Shown piece after piece: positions 1-8,870 of a DNA stretch of 64,000 nt. The notes under the pieces were generated by a model. That model was not told the origin of the DNA, did not search any database, and worked only from the letters and a program-made list of their open reading frames with translations. Location of the stretch: contig NZ_WMID02000011.1 of NCBI RefSeq assembly GCF_009711165.2, positions 62,001-126,000 of the forward strand. The letters are read 5' to 3'. The position numbers were made by a program, and so were the translations under genes. This DNA is from Flavobacterium sp. MC2016-06. Its GTDB lineage: Bacteria > Bacteroidota > Bacteroidia > Flavobacteriales > Flavobacteriaceae. Numbering within the stretch: position 1 is the stretch's first letter; the number at the start of each line of letters is the position of its first letter.

Positions 1-986
1 GGAGAACCATTAATGTTTCCAGCATCAGGATATTTAGCTAAGAAAGCTTGTACATCTGCAATATCGGCACCAAAATCTCCAGCATCACCTGCAGCATCAA
101 CTTTACCAGGTCTGTTTGCTAAACTTACTTTAGAGAAATCTATAGTATAATTTAAGAAGCCTTTTTCTCCAACAGTTGTACCTTGATTTAAACTTACGCC
201 CAGCATTTCACCATCACCTTCAGAAGTAATTCCACTTCTTACCGTTACAGATCCAGCATTGTTGTTTTTCTTCAAAATGATATTCATTACGCCGGCAATA
301 GCATCAGAACCATACTGAGCAGAAGCTCCATCACGAAGAATCTCCACTCTTTCGATCGCGTCTGTTGGAATTGCAGAGATATCTGCACCAGTTTCTCCAC
401 GTCCTGGAGAAGTCTGTACATAAAGCAAAGAACTTAAGTTTTTACGTTTACCATTAATAAGGATTAATGTTCTACTAGGTCCCATATTTCTAATTTCGTA
501 CGGATCCAGCAATGAAGTAGCATCATTTACAGGAGTTTGTACGGTATTAAAGGAGGGAATTTTGTATTGCAGCGCCTTATCAAATGTAGCCTGTCCTGTT
601 GAAGTTAAATCTTTAGACGATAATACATCAATAGGTAATGCACTAGTAGTATTACTTCTGGCGGCAGTTCTAGATCCTGTAACGACAACTTCGTCTAGAT
701 TTTGTCCGCCTTCTTCAGTTAAAGAAACATCAATTTGTGAGGAAGTTGCAGTCCTGGTTACACTGCTATATCCCATAAAACTAAAAACCAATGATGCGCC
801 TTCTTTTACTGTAATTTTATAAGATCCGTCCATATCGGTAGAAACACCGTTATTAGTTCCTTTTTCAACAATGTTTACACCTGGCAGAGGAGTACCGGTA
901 TTGTCTTTTACTACGCCCGTGACTTGTTTTTGGGCAAAAATAATTAAAGTATTAAAGAGAAATAATACTACTGCAATTTTTTTCAT
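1..986 (-). CDS. TonB-dependent receptor, N-terminal part (cut by window edge)
   Basis: Outer-membrane receptor that imports a ligand using TonB energy; the substrate cannot be told from this part. The reverse strand reads from an ATG at 984-986 with no stop to the window edge, giving about 328 residues. In order: a signal peptide ending near IIFAQ (residues 1-19), a carboxypeptidase-like regulatory beta domain (about 21-105, with GTPLPGVNIVEKGT and ending in LDEVVVTGSR), then a plug domain (about 120-240) with RTLILINGKR, IERVEILRDGASAQYGSDAI and AGVMNIILKK. This is the architecture of Bacteroidota TonB receptors. The beta-barrel lies outside the window. No SusD partner is visible on this side. 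The family call is firm; the ligand is unknown. Confidence 0.9.
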   Translation of the reverse strand, partial: MKKIAVVLFLFNTLIIFAQKQVTGVVKDNTGTPLPGVNIVEKGTNNGVSTDMDGSYKITVKEGASLVFSFMGYSSVTRTATSSQIDVSLTEEGGQNLDEVVVTGSRTAARSNTTSALPIDVLSSKDLTSTGQATFDKALQYKIPSFNTVQTPVNDATSLLDPYEIRNMGPSRTLILINGKRKNLSSLLYVQTSPGRGETGADISAIPTDAIERVEILRDGASAQYGSDAIAGVMNIILKKNNNAGSVTVRSGITSEGDGEMLGVSLNQGTTVGEKGFLNYTIDFSKVSLANRPGKVDAAGDAGDFGADIADVQAFLAKYPDAGNINGS

Positions 987-1317
987 GGTTAATTGGTTTT
1001 GGTTAAAAATTGTAATGATGGTTTGTTATATATTGTGATAAAAGTATGGTTATTTAACAAAATATTATAAAAAAGTTTGATTTTTTTTAAGAAAAGTAGT
1101 AAAAAAACATATATCGTCATTTTTTCTATAGTTACGAGCTATTAAATCTTATATTTGCAAAATTTTAGAGTTAAAATGCAGCATTTTGACAAAAATTAAG
1201 AGGCAGTAAAAAATAAGTATATTAGGATTAATTCAGTACTAAATAATTGAACTATAAGTCAGTAAAAATGGTACTTGAGAAGGTTAAAATCAAATAAAAA
1301 ACAAATTTTATCTACAT
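987..1317. other. Divergent intergenic region between TonB receptor and ychF
   Basis: 331 bases without an ORF. It should carry the promoters of both flanking genes. A TATATTTG box at 1150-1157 fits the Bacteroidota -7 consensus TAnnTTTG in the ychF direction, but no good TTTG -33 box lies at the right distance. I found no repeat or hairpin here. Confidence 0.4.
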
Positions 1318-2412
1318 ATGAAAGCAGGAATTGTAGGATTACCAAATGTTGGAAAATCAACATTATTTAATTGTTTATCTAATGCCAAAGCGCAAAGTGC
1401 AAACTTTCCGTTTTGTACTATCGAACCTAATATTGGTGTTGTAAACGTTCCAGATCCAAGAATTAACAAACTAGAAGAATTAGTAAAACCAGAGCGTGTG
1501 CAAATGGCAACTGTAGATATTGTAGATATCGCAGGTTTGGTAAAAGGTGCAAGTAAAGGTGAAGGCCTTGGAAACCAGTTTTTAGGAAACATTAGAGAGT
1601 GTAACGCAATTATTCACGTTTTACGTTGTTTTGATAATGATAATATTGTACACGTTGACGGAAATGTAAATCCAATTCGTGACAAAGAAACAATTGATAT
1701 CGAACTTCAATTGAAAGATTTAGAAACAGTTGAAAAACGTTTAGAAAAAGTAAACCGTGCCGCTAAAACTGGAAACAAAGAAGCGCAAACTGAAAAAGCA
1801 CTTTTAGACAAAATTAGAGAAGCATTGTTACAAGCAAAATCGGCTCGTACAATTACTCCTCAAGGAAATGACGAAGAAGAATTAATGGAATCTTTCCAAT
1901 TAATTACAGCAAAACCAGTTTTATACGTTTGTAATGTTGACGAAAATTCAGCAGTAAACGGAAACAAATATGTTGACCAAGTTCGTGAATTAGTAAAAGA
2001 CGAAGATGCTGAAGTTATTATTCTTTCAGTAGGAGCAGAAGCTGATATTACAGAATTAGAAAGCTACGAAGAGCGTCAGGTTTTCCTAGAAGATATGGGA
2101 TTGAATGAACCAGGAGCATCAGTTTTGATTCGTGCAGCTTATAAACTTCTAAAACAACAAACTTACTTTACAGCAGGTGTAAAAGAAGTTCGTGCTTGGA
2201 CAATCAATATCGGATCGACTGCGCCACAAGCGGCTGGAGTTATCCATACTGATTTCGAAAAAGGATTTATTCGTGCAGAAGTTATTTCATACGAAGATTA
2301 CGTTCAATACGGATCTGAAGCAAAAGCAAAAGAAGCAGGGAAATTCAAAGTAGAAGGAAAAGAATATATCGTAAAAGATGGTGATGTAATGCACTTCCGT
2401 TTCAACGTATAG
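1318..2412 (+). CDS. ychF: Redox-regulated ATPase YchF (Obg-like ATPase)
   Basis: Universal ribosome-associated P-loop ATPase of the TRAFAC class, implicated in translation quality control and the oxidative-stress response. At 364 aa it has the usual family length. Visible motifs: G1 GLPNVGKST at residues 6-14; switch I around NFPFCTIEPN; G3 DIAGLVKGASKGEGLGNQFL; and the atypical G4 motif NVDE, which makes the family prefer ATP over GTP. The C-terminal 80 residues look like a TGS domain ending in GDVMHFRFNV. The ATG at 1318 follows an A/T-rich leader without a strong Shine-Dalgarno site. A terminator follows at 2484-2515. Monocistronic by layout. Confidence 0.97.
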   Translation: MKAGIVGLPNVGKSTLFNCLSNAKAQSANFPFCTIEPNIGVVNVPDPRINKLEELVKPERVQMATVDIVDIAGLVKGASKGEGLGNQFLGNIRECNAIIHVLRCFDNDNIVHVDGNVNPIRDKETIDIELQLKDLETVEKRLEKVNRAAKTGNKEAQTEKALLDKIREALLQAKSARTITPQGNDEEELMESFQLITAKPVLYVCNVDENSAVNGNKYVDQVRELVKDEDAEVIILSVGAEADITELESYEERQVFLEDMGLNEPGASVLIRAAYKLLKQQTYFTAGVKEVRAWTINIGSTAPQAAGVIHTDFEKGFIRAEVISYEDYVQYGSEAKAKEAGKFKVEGKEYIVKDGDVMHFRFNV

Positions 2413-2433
2413 TCATTGCGAGGAACGAAGCAA
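2412..2433. repeat. Dispersed 22-bp repeat, copy 1 (inverted partner at 3655-3676)
   Basis: Starts on the last base of the ychF stop codon and reads GTCATTGCGAGGAACGAAGC plus AA. Its exact reverse complement is at 3655-3676, so the two copies bracket the lipoprotein gene. The rest of 2413-2874 holds a terminator, a CTAAATCTGCGTGAAAC motif (2534-2550) and a GTCATTCTGAGCGAAGTCG-type repeat (about 2573-2600), but no credible gene. Confidence 0.8.
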
Positions 2434-2483
2434 TCTCACTCTTATTTATCACAGAATAGAACATAGAATAAAGAAAATAGATT

Positions 2484-2515
2484 AAAACCGCTGAAGCAAT
2501 TTAGCGGTTTTTTTA
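2484..2515 (+). terminator. Rho-independent terminator after ychF
   Basis: Stem AAACCGCT / AGCGGTTT with a 10-base loop, followed by a run of T. It ends the ychF transcript. Confidence 0.8.
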
Positions 2516-2874
2516 TGCTCAAAAAAAATCCCCTAAATCTCCTAAATCTGCGTGAAACAAAAAAAAACAATTGTCATTCTGAGCGAAGTCGAAGAATCGC
2601 AAAGAGAGTTATTATTTCTTGTGCCTATTTCCAGCTTTCCATTTCAAGATTTTTCAATAAAACCATTTTTGCAATGCTATAAAAAGAGCTTCTTCCAGTC
2701 GCTTTTTTATAGCAGCAAAAAGAGGTTTTCTTTTCAAAATGCTTTCCATTTCAATCTGGGGTAATCCGTAGAATAAGAGAAATTTGTGGAATGATTTTTC
2801 TGTGAAAATTTTGGCTTGATTTTAGTTAACAAATCTAAAAACCAATTTATTAACTAAATGAAAAACCAGCCATT

Positions 2875-3546
2875 ATGAAAAAAATCTTTTTAATTTTAGT
2901 TCTAATTCTTGCAATAAGTTCTTGTAAAAAAGCAGATGTAGCAGCTACATCATTAGGACCAAATATATATTTCGAGAGTCCACAACCAATAAATGATTCC
3001 GAATTAGACCATTTTCCAAATAAATTCAAGGGTTTGTATATGGATAAAGATTCTACATTCTTAAGAATTAATGAAAATGTTGCGCAATATGAAAAGTATT
3101 ATAAACTTAAAATTCATAAAGATGTATTAGATTCTTTACCTCCAGGAGACATAATAAAAGATAATAAATTAGTCGTTAAGGAATGGGGGCAAACCTTTGA
3201 TATGTATCCAAAAGGAGATTCTATTTTATTAGTTTCAAAAAGTATCGACACAATATTTAGGTTTTCATACTATCAAAAAGCAAAACGAATCAACGGTGAT
3301 TTAGTAATAAGTAAAAAAGATTCCATTTTTTGGAATGTAGAAACGTTTAGCATTAACAATAATGACCTAAAATTTAGAACTATTGGATTTGAAGATATTA
3401 AGAAAATAGATTCTATAACGGCAGTCAAATCAAAAATGTTAGATTCAATGTCATATCTTCTTAAACCAACACGAAAAGAATTTGGACGTATTTTAAAAAT
3501 TAAAGATTTAGGTTATTTACAAGAATTTAAAAAAGTAAAAAGTTGA
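2875..3546 (+). CDS. Putative lipoprotein, unknown function
   Basis: 223-residue protein with a lipoprotein signal: charged MKK start, hydrophobic core, and lipobox LAISSC with the acylated cysteine near residue 17. It should be anchored in the envelope. The mature part is hydrophilic and rich in Lys, Asp and Ser, with no transmembrane segment and no motif I recognise. It has no operon partner: it is isolated between repeat-rich spacers and flanked by inverted copies of a 22-bp repeat (2412-2433 and 3655-3676), which may mark it as a laterally variable gene. The ATG at 2875 directly precedes the signal peptide, so the start is well supported. Function unknown. Confidence 0.75.
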   Translation: MKKIFLILVLILAISSCKKADVAATSLGPNIYFESPQPINDSELDHFPNKFKGLYMDKDSTFLRINENVAQYEKYYKLKIHKDVLDSLPPGDIIKDNKLVVKEWGQTFDMYPKGDSILLVSKSIDTIFRFSYYQKAKRINGDLVISKKDSIFWNVETFSINNNDLKFRTIGFEDIKKIDSITAVKSKMLDSMSYLLKPTRKEFGRILKIKDLGYLQEFKKVKS

Positions 3547-3654
3547 TCCGCTAAATCTGCAAGATCTATGTGAATAAATCACAATCTTGCCATTTCGAGC
3601 GAAGGGAGAAATCACAATCGGATAGCAAATACTGAATGTGAGTTTCTAATGCGG

Positions 3655-3676
3655 TTGCTTCGTTCCTCGCAATGAC
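3655..3676. repeat. Dispersed 22-bp repeat, copy 2 (inverted)
   Basis: Exact reverse complement of 2412-2433. The surrounding spacer 3547-3863 also holds a TTTCGAGCGAAGGGAGAAATC segment (about 3591-3611), related to the repeats at 28480-28581, and two AATCTGC-type motifs (3690-3724). No gene is supported in this spacer. Confidence 0.8.
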
Positions 3677-3863
3677 AAAAAAAAGAGAATATAATCTGCT
3701 CAATCTGCAAAATCTGCGTGAAACAAAAACGCAATCTAATCATTTATAGAAATGAAACAGAACGAGAAAAAAAACATGGCAATAACATAAACTTTCAAAG
3801 AAATAACGAAACACAAATATTTAGAGTATTTCCTAAATTTAGAGAATATCAAAAAAAGTACTC

Positions 3864-4778
3864 GTGAAAAACCAAAACATATTTTCGAAATCATGGAATT
3901 TACTAAAGAAAACCTTTTTAGAATTCAACGACGATAATGCCATTAAGTTAAGCGCTGCATTGTCTTATTATACGATATTTGCATTACCGCCTTTATTGAT
4001 TATAATTATCACAATTTGTGGTTTCTTTTTTGGAGAAGAAGCTGTAACCGGACAGCTTTACGGGCAAATAAACAGATTGGTTGGTAATAACGCAGCAATT
4101 CAGATTCAAGAAGCTATAAAAAATGTTCAATTGTCAGACAGTAATATTTTTGTAACCATTTTTGGAGTTGTTATGCTGTTAATTGGAGCTTCAGGAGTTT
4201 TTGCCGAAATACAAAGTTCAATCAATTTTATTTGGGGACTTCGGGCAAAACCCAATAAAGGCATTAGAAAATTTATTCAAAATAGAATCATGTCATTTTC
4301 TATGATCGTTTCGGTTGGGTTTTTGATGTTGGTAAGTTTGATGTTAAATGCAACTTTAGACGTTTTAAGCACCAGATTAAAATTATATTTTCCAGAAAGC
4401 ACCGTATATCTTTTTTATGTAATAAATTTGGTAATCGTTCTGGCAAGTATCACATTGCTATTTGCTATTATTTTTAGAACACTTCCAGATGGAATTATAA
4501 AATGGAAAGATGCTTTTATAGGCGCTTCCTGTACATCGGTTCTTTTTATGATCGGTAAATTTGCTATCGGATTTTATTTAGGAAGCTCGACTATTGCAAG
4601 TGTTTACGGCGCGGCGGGTTCTGTAATTATAATTTTGGTTTGGGTATATTATTCGGCAATAATTCTGTATTTTGGAGCCGAATTTACAAAAGTGTATGCC
4701 AAATCATATGGAGGGCAGATTTTTCCAAATGATTACTCTGTTGAAATTAAAAAAGAAATTTTTGAAGTCAAAGAATAG
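3864..4778 (+). CDS. YihY/BrkB family inner-membrane protein
   Basis: Integral membrane protein of the YihY/virulence factor BrkB family, once misnamed ribonuclease BN; the physiological role is not established. At 304 aa the length fits. The family signature is near residues 24-45 (NAIKLSAALSYYTIFALPPL), followed by about six hydrophobic helices and the conserved GAAGSVIIILVWVYYSAIILYFGAEFTKVYA segment near the C-terminus (given here only as the family hallmark). The start is GTG at 3864, because an in-frame stop lies at 3840-3842 and there is no ATG between it and the conserved N-terminus. It is followed by a large inverted repeat (4789-4863). Confidence 0.88.
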   Translation: MKNQNIFSKSWNLLKKTFLEFNDDNAIKLSAALSYYTIFALPPLLIIIITICGFFFGEEAVTGQLYGQINRLVGNNAAIQIQEAIKNVQLSDSNIFVTIFGVVMLLIGASGVFAEIQSSINFIWGLRAKPNKGIRKFIQNRIMSFSMIVSVGFLMLVSLMLNATLDVLSTRLKLYFPESTVYLFYVINLVIVLASITLLFAIIFRTLPDGIIKWKDAFIGASCTSVLFMIGKFAIGFYLGSSTIASVYGAAGSVIIILVWVYYSAIILYFGAEFTKVYAKSYGGQIFPNDYSVEIKKEIFEVKE

Positions 4779-4788
4779 AATATTTAAA

Positions 4789-4863
4789 ACCATATAAGTC
4801 ATATAAGTTCATTTAAAATAAAAGCAGAACATTGCTTAAATTAACTTATATGACTTATATGGT
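4789..4863. repeat. Long inverted repeat between yihY-like gene and FMN reductase
   Basis: Two 21-base arms (4789-4809 and 4843-4863) are perfect reverse complements built on CCATATAAGTCATATAAGTT. Pairing continues inward for about six more bases with one mismatch, around a loop of some 20 bases. It probably acts as a terminator for the upstream gene, but the internal ATATAAGT tandem and the arm length resemble a dispersed palindromic element. Confidence 0.8.
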
Positions 4864-4898
4864 GGAAGAAAAAAAATAAACATAAATACCACAATAAT

Positions 4899-5423
4899 AT
4901 GAAAATCATTGCCTTTGGAGGAAGTAATAGTAAACATTCCATCAATAAAAAACTAGCCGTTTTTGCTGCAAATCAGTTCGAAAATGGTGAAGTAGAAGTT
5001 TTAGATCTTAATGATTTTGCAATGCCGTTATTTAGCGTTGATCTTGAAAAAGAAATCGGACAGGAACCAAAAGCAATTGCTTTTCTCGAAAAGATTTCAA
5101 AAGCAGATATTCTAGTGGTATCAATGGCAGAAAATAACGGAAATTATTCTGCCGCTTTCAAAAATGTTTTTGATTGGACTTCACGAATCGAAAAAGATGT
5201 TTTTCAGCACAAACCAATGCTTTTATTAGCAACTTCACCAGGACCAAGAGGTGGTGCAACTGTTTTAGAAATAGCCAGAAATGCTTTTCCGCGTTACGGA
5301 GGCGAAATCAAAGCAAGTTTTTCTCTGCCAAGTTTTAATGCTAATTTTGATGCTGAAAAGGGAGAAATCTCTAATACAGAATTAAAAACAGATTTAGTAA
5401 ATCTTATTAATTCTAATTTCTAG
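4899..5423 (+). CDS. NADPH-dependent FMN reductase family protein
   Basis: Flavodoxin-like fold protein that probably reduces FMN or quinones with NAD(P)H in the cytoplasm. At 174 aa it matches the compact NADPH_dep_FMN_red family. The N-terminal IIAFGGSNSKHSINKKLA is the phosphate-binding loop (residues 3-20). MAENNGNYSAAFKNVFDW and LLATSPGPRGGATVLE (mid and late) correspond to the flavin-contacting loops. The strand order alternates as expected for a flavodoxin fold. Eight bases separate its stop from the start of the transglutaminase-like gene, so the two may be co-transcribed. The true electron acceptor is unknown. Confidence 0.85.
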   Translation: MKIIAFGGSNSKHSINKKLAVFAANQFENGEVEVLDLNDFAMPLFSVDLEKEIGQEPKAIAFLEKISKADILVVSMAENNGNYSAAFKNVFDWTSRIEKDVFQHKPMLLLATSPGPRGGATVLEIARNAFPRYGGEIKASFSLPSFNANFDAEKGEISNTELKTDLVNLINSNF

Positions 5424-5430
5424 TATTTCA

Positions 5431-6411
5431 ATGCCTTTACAAAAACTCATTTTTACATTCCTTTTCTTGAATGTAATTTTCCTGTGTCCTTCTTTTGCCC
5501 AAAACTATAATAAGGTTGATAAAATTGTTTTGAAGTATCCCAAACAATTTAATTCAACAGAGGAATTAGCAGAAAGAATTCAAGAAGATTTTTCATCAGA
5601 AGAAGATAAAGCAAGAGCGATTTACAGCTGGATTGCTTTTAATATAGATTATGATTATGCAGCTTTTTTAAATCCGCAAAAAGCAAAAGGTTTCAGCTAT
5701 AGATCAGAAGCCGAAAAAGAAAGGAAAATTCAGCAGTTTAATAATGAGATACTTCAAAAAGCATTTAAATCTCAAAAAGCAGTCTGCGAAGGTTTTACGC
5801 TTTTGTACAGTCATTTGGCTGGTTTAGTAGGTTTAAAAACGCAAGTTATACGTGGAGATTCAAAAACCAGATTAAGCGATATTGGCAGAGAAAATATACT
5901 CATAAATCACGCATGGAATATGGTCTTAATTGATGAAAAATGGAGACTTATTGATGTAACTTGGGGAGAAGGATATTACAATGAAAACAAAAGAGCAGCC
6001 GTAAAAGATTTTACTTCTATTTATTTTGATGCAGATCCCGCATTTTTTTTCGCGAAACATTATCCTGAATCGGGAACTTTTCTGGGAGAAAAATTAAGTA
6101 AAGAAGATTTTCTAAACGGTCCTTTAATTTACAATAAACTTATTGAAAATAATTCTGAAATTATAGCGCCAAACTCTGGTTTACTTGAAGTTAAAAATGG
6201 AGATAAAGTAACCTTTAGAATCAAAAATATTTCAAAAACAGATCAGGTTTATTATCTGAATAAAAGAAATCAGCCCGTAAAAATTGAAAACCCAAAAGAG
6301 AAGAGAGGCAGTCTAGAATTTCAAGTGACGATTGATAAAAACACCGGATCGTTTATTACTTTTTATTTATATACAAACAGTATTGTTTCTTTTAAAGTGA
6401 TTCCCAAATAA
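5431..6411 (+). CDS. Secreted transglutaminase-like protein, copy 1
   Basis: 326-residue exported protein: signal peptide MPLQKLIFTFLFLNVIFLCP with cleavage likely after SFAQ (residue 24). The central part is a transglutaminase/protease-like domain with the Cys-His-Asp triad readable as AVCEGF (Cys119), INHAWN (His160) and LIDVTWG (Asp175), preceded by the usual KARAIYSWIAFNIDYD helix. The C-terminal third, from about residue 240, looks like a beta domain that I cannot name. In this superfamily such proteins may be peptidases or cross-linking enzymes; substrates are unknown. It lies 40 bp upstream of a close paralogue, so the pair arose by tandem duplication. Confidence 0.85.
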   Translation: MPLQKLIFTFLFLNVIFLCPSFAQNYNKVDKIVLKYPKQFNSTEELAERIQEDFSSEEDKARAIYSWIAFNIDYDYAAFLNPQKAKGFSYRSEAEKERKIQQFNNEILQKAFKSQKAVCEGFTLLYSHLAGLVGLKTQVIRGDSKTRLSDIGRENILINHAWNMVLIDEKWRLIDVTWGEGYYNENKRAAVKDFTSIYFDADPAFFFAKHYPESGTFLGEKLSKEDFLNGPLIYNKLIENNSEIIAPNSGLLEVKNGDKVTFRIKNISKTDQVYYLNKRNQPVKIENPKEKRGSLEFQVTIDKNTGSFITFYLYTNSIVSFKVIPK

Positions 6412-6451
6412 AACAGCTCAAAAACCATATTTACTAAACCCTACTTATTAA

Positions 6452-7435
6452 ATGCCACTAAAAAAACTTGTTTTTATATTCCTTTTACTGAATATTATTT
6501 TGCTGCAGTCTTCTTATTCACAAAAATATACTGCTATAGACAGCATCGTATTGAAATATCCTGATTTTGGCAGTACCGAAAAATTGGCAGAACAAATTAA
6601 AAAAGATTTTATATCAGAACATGATAAAGCAAGAGCAATTTACAGTTGGATTGCTTTAAATTTAGATTATGATTTAGAAACTTTTTTAGATCCTCCCGCA
6701 CAAAAAGATTTTTCTTCTAAAGATGCTGCAGATGCTGCAAAACAATTGCAAGTCTTTAATGAAAAAACAATGCAAAAGGCTTTTAGATCTCGAAAAGCGG
6801 TTTGTCTGGGGTATTCACTGTTATATGCTCATTTGGCCACTTTAACGGGTTTAAAATGTCAAATAATAAAAGGAGATGCTAAAGTAGATTTGCCAGATAT
6901 TGGCAGAAGAAATTATTTGATAAATCACGCATGGAATAGTGTGCAAATTGATGGAAAATGGGTATTGGTTGATGCTACTTGGGGTGGAGGATATCTTGAT
7001 TATCGCCGCAAAATAATAGTAAAGAAATTTACGCCTATTTATTTTGAAATGGAGCCAAAATATTTCAATATGAAACATTATCCTGAGGCCGCAATGTATA
7101 AAGGGAACACAGGAAATAAAAGCGAGTTTTTGAATGGACCGCTTATTTATGATTCATTTATAGAAGAAAATTGTGAAATTTTGGAACCCTTTTCTGGCGT
7201 TATTAATGCTAATGATGGTGACAAAATAACTTTTAAAATTAAAAACCTTTCTAAAATTGATGACATCTATTATCTAGATAAAAAAGAAGAGAGAATGAAG
7301 GTTGAAAATGTAAAAAAGGTAGACGGAGTATTAGAGTTTCAAATTACTTATAATAGAAAACTAGGCCGATTTATTACCTTAAATCTTTTCCAAACAAATT
7401 TTGCCGCTTTTAAAATTGTTCCAAAAACAATGTGA
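6452..7435 (+). CDS. Secreted transglutaminase-like protein, copy 2
   Basis: 327-residue paralogue of the preceding gene, colinear along its length (same MPL(K/Q)KL start, same YSWIA helix, same C-terminal domain). The signal peptide ends near SYSQ (residue 24). The putative triad is intact: Cys118 in AVCLGY, His159 in INHAWN and Asp174 in LVDATWG. The two copies have diverged a good deal outside the motifs, so the duplication is not recent. The preserved catalytic residues in both argue for two working enzymes, perhaps with different envelope substrates. Probably in one transcript with copy 1. Confidence 0.85.
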   Translation: MPLKKLVFIFLLLNIILLQSSYSQKYTAIDSIVLKYPDFGSTEKLAEQIKKDFISEHDKARAIYSWIALNLDYDLETFLDPPAQKDFSSKDAADAAKQLQVFNEKTMQKAFRSRKAVCLGYSLLYAHLATLTGLKCQIIKGDAKVDLPDIGRRNYLINHAWNSVQIDGKWVLVDATWGGGYLDYRRKIIVKKFTPIYFEMEPKYFNMKHYPEAAMYKGNTGNKSEFLNGPLIYDSFIEENCEILEPFSGVINANDGDKITFKIKNLSKIDDIYYLDKKEERMKVENVKKVDGVLEFQITYNRKLGRFITLNLFQTNFAAFKIVPKTM

Positions 7436-7522
7436 TTTTATAACTTTTTCGAAAGCTATTTCTTATTTATTGGCGTATCTTAGCAATAAGTATAAAAAAT
7501 AGTTTTTGATAGTTAATGACGT

Positions 7523-8701
7523 ATGGAAGCAACTTTTTTGAAATCGATTTTAGACAACGATTTCTACAAATTTACAATGCAGCATGCCGTAATCAAGCTT
7601 TTTCCAAAGGCAAAAGTACGTTACGGTTTTATTAATAGAGGGAAACATATTTTTCCGCCGGGATTTTCAGATTTACTTCGAGCCTCTGTCGATGCAATGG
7701 CAGGTTTAAAATTAACAAAAGAAGAAAAACATTATTTAGCAAAATTTTGTCCGTATCTCGATCCAACTTATTTAGATTTTCTGCACGGGTATCGTTATGA
7801 TCCGTCTGAAGTTGAAATCACGCAGGAAGGATCTGAAATAAAAGTTTCAATAGAAGGGTTTTGGTATCGCACTATTTTATGGGAAGTGCCGCTGATGGCT
7901 TTAATTTCAGAGCTTTTTTATAAATCTAATCATCTAATACGTTTACACGATGATAAGATAAAAGAGATTACAAAATCTAAGATTGATAATTACAACAAAC
8001 TCGGTGTTTCTATTTTAGAATTTGGTACAAGACGTCGTCATTCTTATGATGTACATGTTTTGGTAAATGAAACGCTGCGAACTTTTGGTTCAGAAAGTTT
8101 TATTGGAACTAGTAATGTGCATTTTGCAATGGTCAACAAAAAACGTCCGTTAGGAACCCATGCGCACGAATGGTTTATGTTTCATGCTGCGCAATACGGT
8201 TTTAAAGTTGCTAATGCAATTGGTTTAGAACATTGGACGCAGGTTTACGGCGGCGACCTCGGAATCGCACTCACAGATACCTACACAACCGATGTGTTTT
8301 TTGAACAATTTGACAAAAAATACTCCAAACTTTTTGACGGTGTTCGACACGATAGCGGCGATCCTGTAGAATTTGCCCAAAAAGTGATTTCGCATTATAC
8401 AAAAATGGGAATTGATCCGAAATCTAAAGCAATTGTTTTTTCAGATTCACTCAATTTTGATAAAGTAAAAATCATTTCCGATTTTTGTAAAGACAAAATT
8501 AAAATGTCGTTTGGTATCGGAACCAACTTTACCAATGACGTTGGACTTCCGCCCATGAATATGGTGATAAAAATGACCGAAACGAAACCTGATAATGCAA
8601 ATTGGCAAGGTGTTGTAAAACTTTCTGACGAAAAAAATAAAAATACAGGAACGCCCGAAATGATTGCTTTGGCGAAAGAAGTTCTCGGGATCAATTCTTG
8701 A
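7523..8701 (+). CDS. pncB: Nicotinate phosphoribosyltransferase
   Basis: Makes nicotinate mononucleotide from nicotinate and PRPP with ATP hydrolysis, the entry step of the Preiss-Handler NAD salvage route. At 392 aa it has the length of the bacterial PncB type. Diagnostic segments: LDNDFYKFTMQHAV near the N-terminus (residues 10-23), EFGTRRRHS (166-174), GTSNVHFA and GTHAHEWF in the active-site region, and VRHDSGDP and VFSDSLNFDKV towards the C-terminus. The ATG at 7523 is preceded by a weak TATCTTAG -7-like box (7477-7484). Convincing full-length enzyme. Confidence 0.95.
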   Translation: MEATFLKSILDNDFYKFTMQHAVIKLFPKAKVRYGFINRGKHIFPPGFSDLLRASVDAMAGLKLTKEEKHYLAKFCPYLDPTYLDFLHGYRYDPSEVEITQEGSEIKVSIEGFWYRTILWEVPLMALISELFYKSNHLIRLHDDKIKEITKSKIDNYNKLGVSILEFGTRRRHSYDVHVLVNETLRTFGSESFIGTSNVHFAMVNKKRPLGTHAHEWFMFHAAQYGFKVANAIGLEHWTQVYGGDLGIALTDTYTTDVFFEQFDKKYSKLFDGVRHDSGDPVEFAQKVISHYTKMGIDPKSKAIVFSDSLNFDKVKIISDFCKDKIKMSFGIGTNFTNDVGLPPMNMVIKMTETKPDNANWQGVVKLSDEKNKNTGTPEMIALAKEVLGINS

Positions 8702-8740
8702 TTTTTTGATTCGAATGCTGATTTTAAATGTTAAAAATAA

Positions 8741-8870
8741 ATATCCGCGTCAATCCGTGCCTTCGCGATAACGAATCAGTCAAATCTGCGTTCTATATAC
8801 GGCATCAAAATTTTGAACACAGATAAAACGGATTTACTTCGTAAAAAAGCAGATAAAAACGGATTATATT
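8741..8870. repeat. Dispersed intergenic repeat element, copy 1 (inverted partner near 47049-47185)
   Basis: Inside the 377-base spacer between pncB and parE. Bases 8817-8845 (29 nt, centred on GATAAAACGGATTTACTTCG) are the exact reverse complement of 47075-47103. Bases 8761-8780 (CTTCGCGATAACGAATCAGT) match the reverse complement of the 47137-47160 area at 19 of 20 positions. The order of the blocks is kept, so both are copies of one element of about 130 bases. Nothing codes here. Confidence 0.8.

Noticed and set aside
562..822. Plus-strand ORF inside the TonB receptor
   Set aside because: Antisense shadow of a strongly supported coding frame; the minus frame has the signal peptide, regulatory domain and plug motifs.
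2552..2764. ORF starting MKQKKTIVILSEVEES
   Set aside because: The start translates the dispersed GTCATTCTGAGCGAAGTCG repeat, and the rest has no protein-like pattern. Such ILSEVEES reading frames arise from the repeat in many places.
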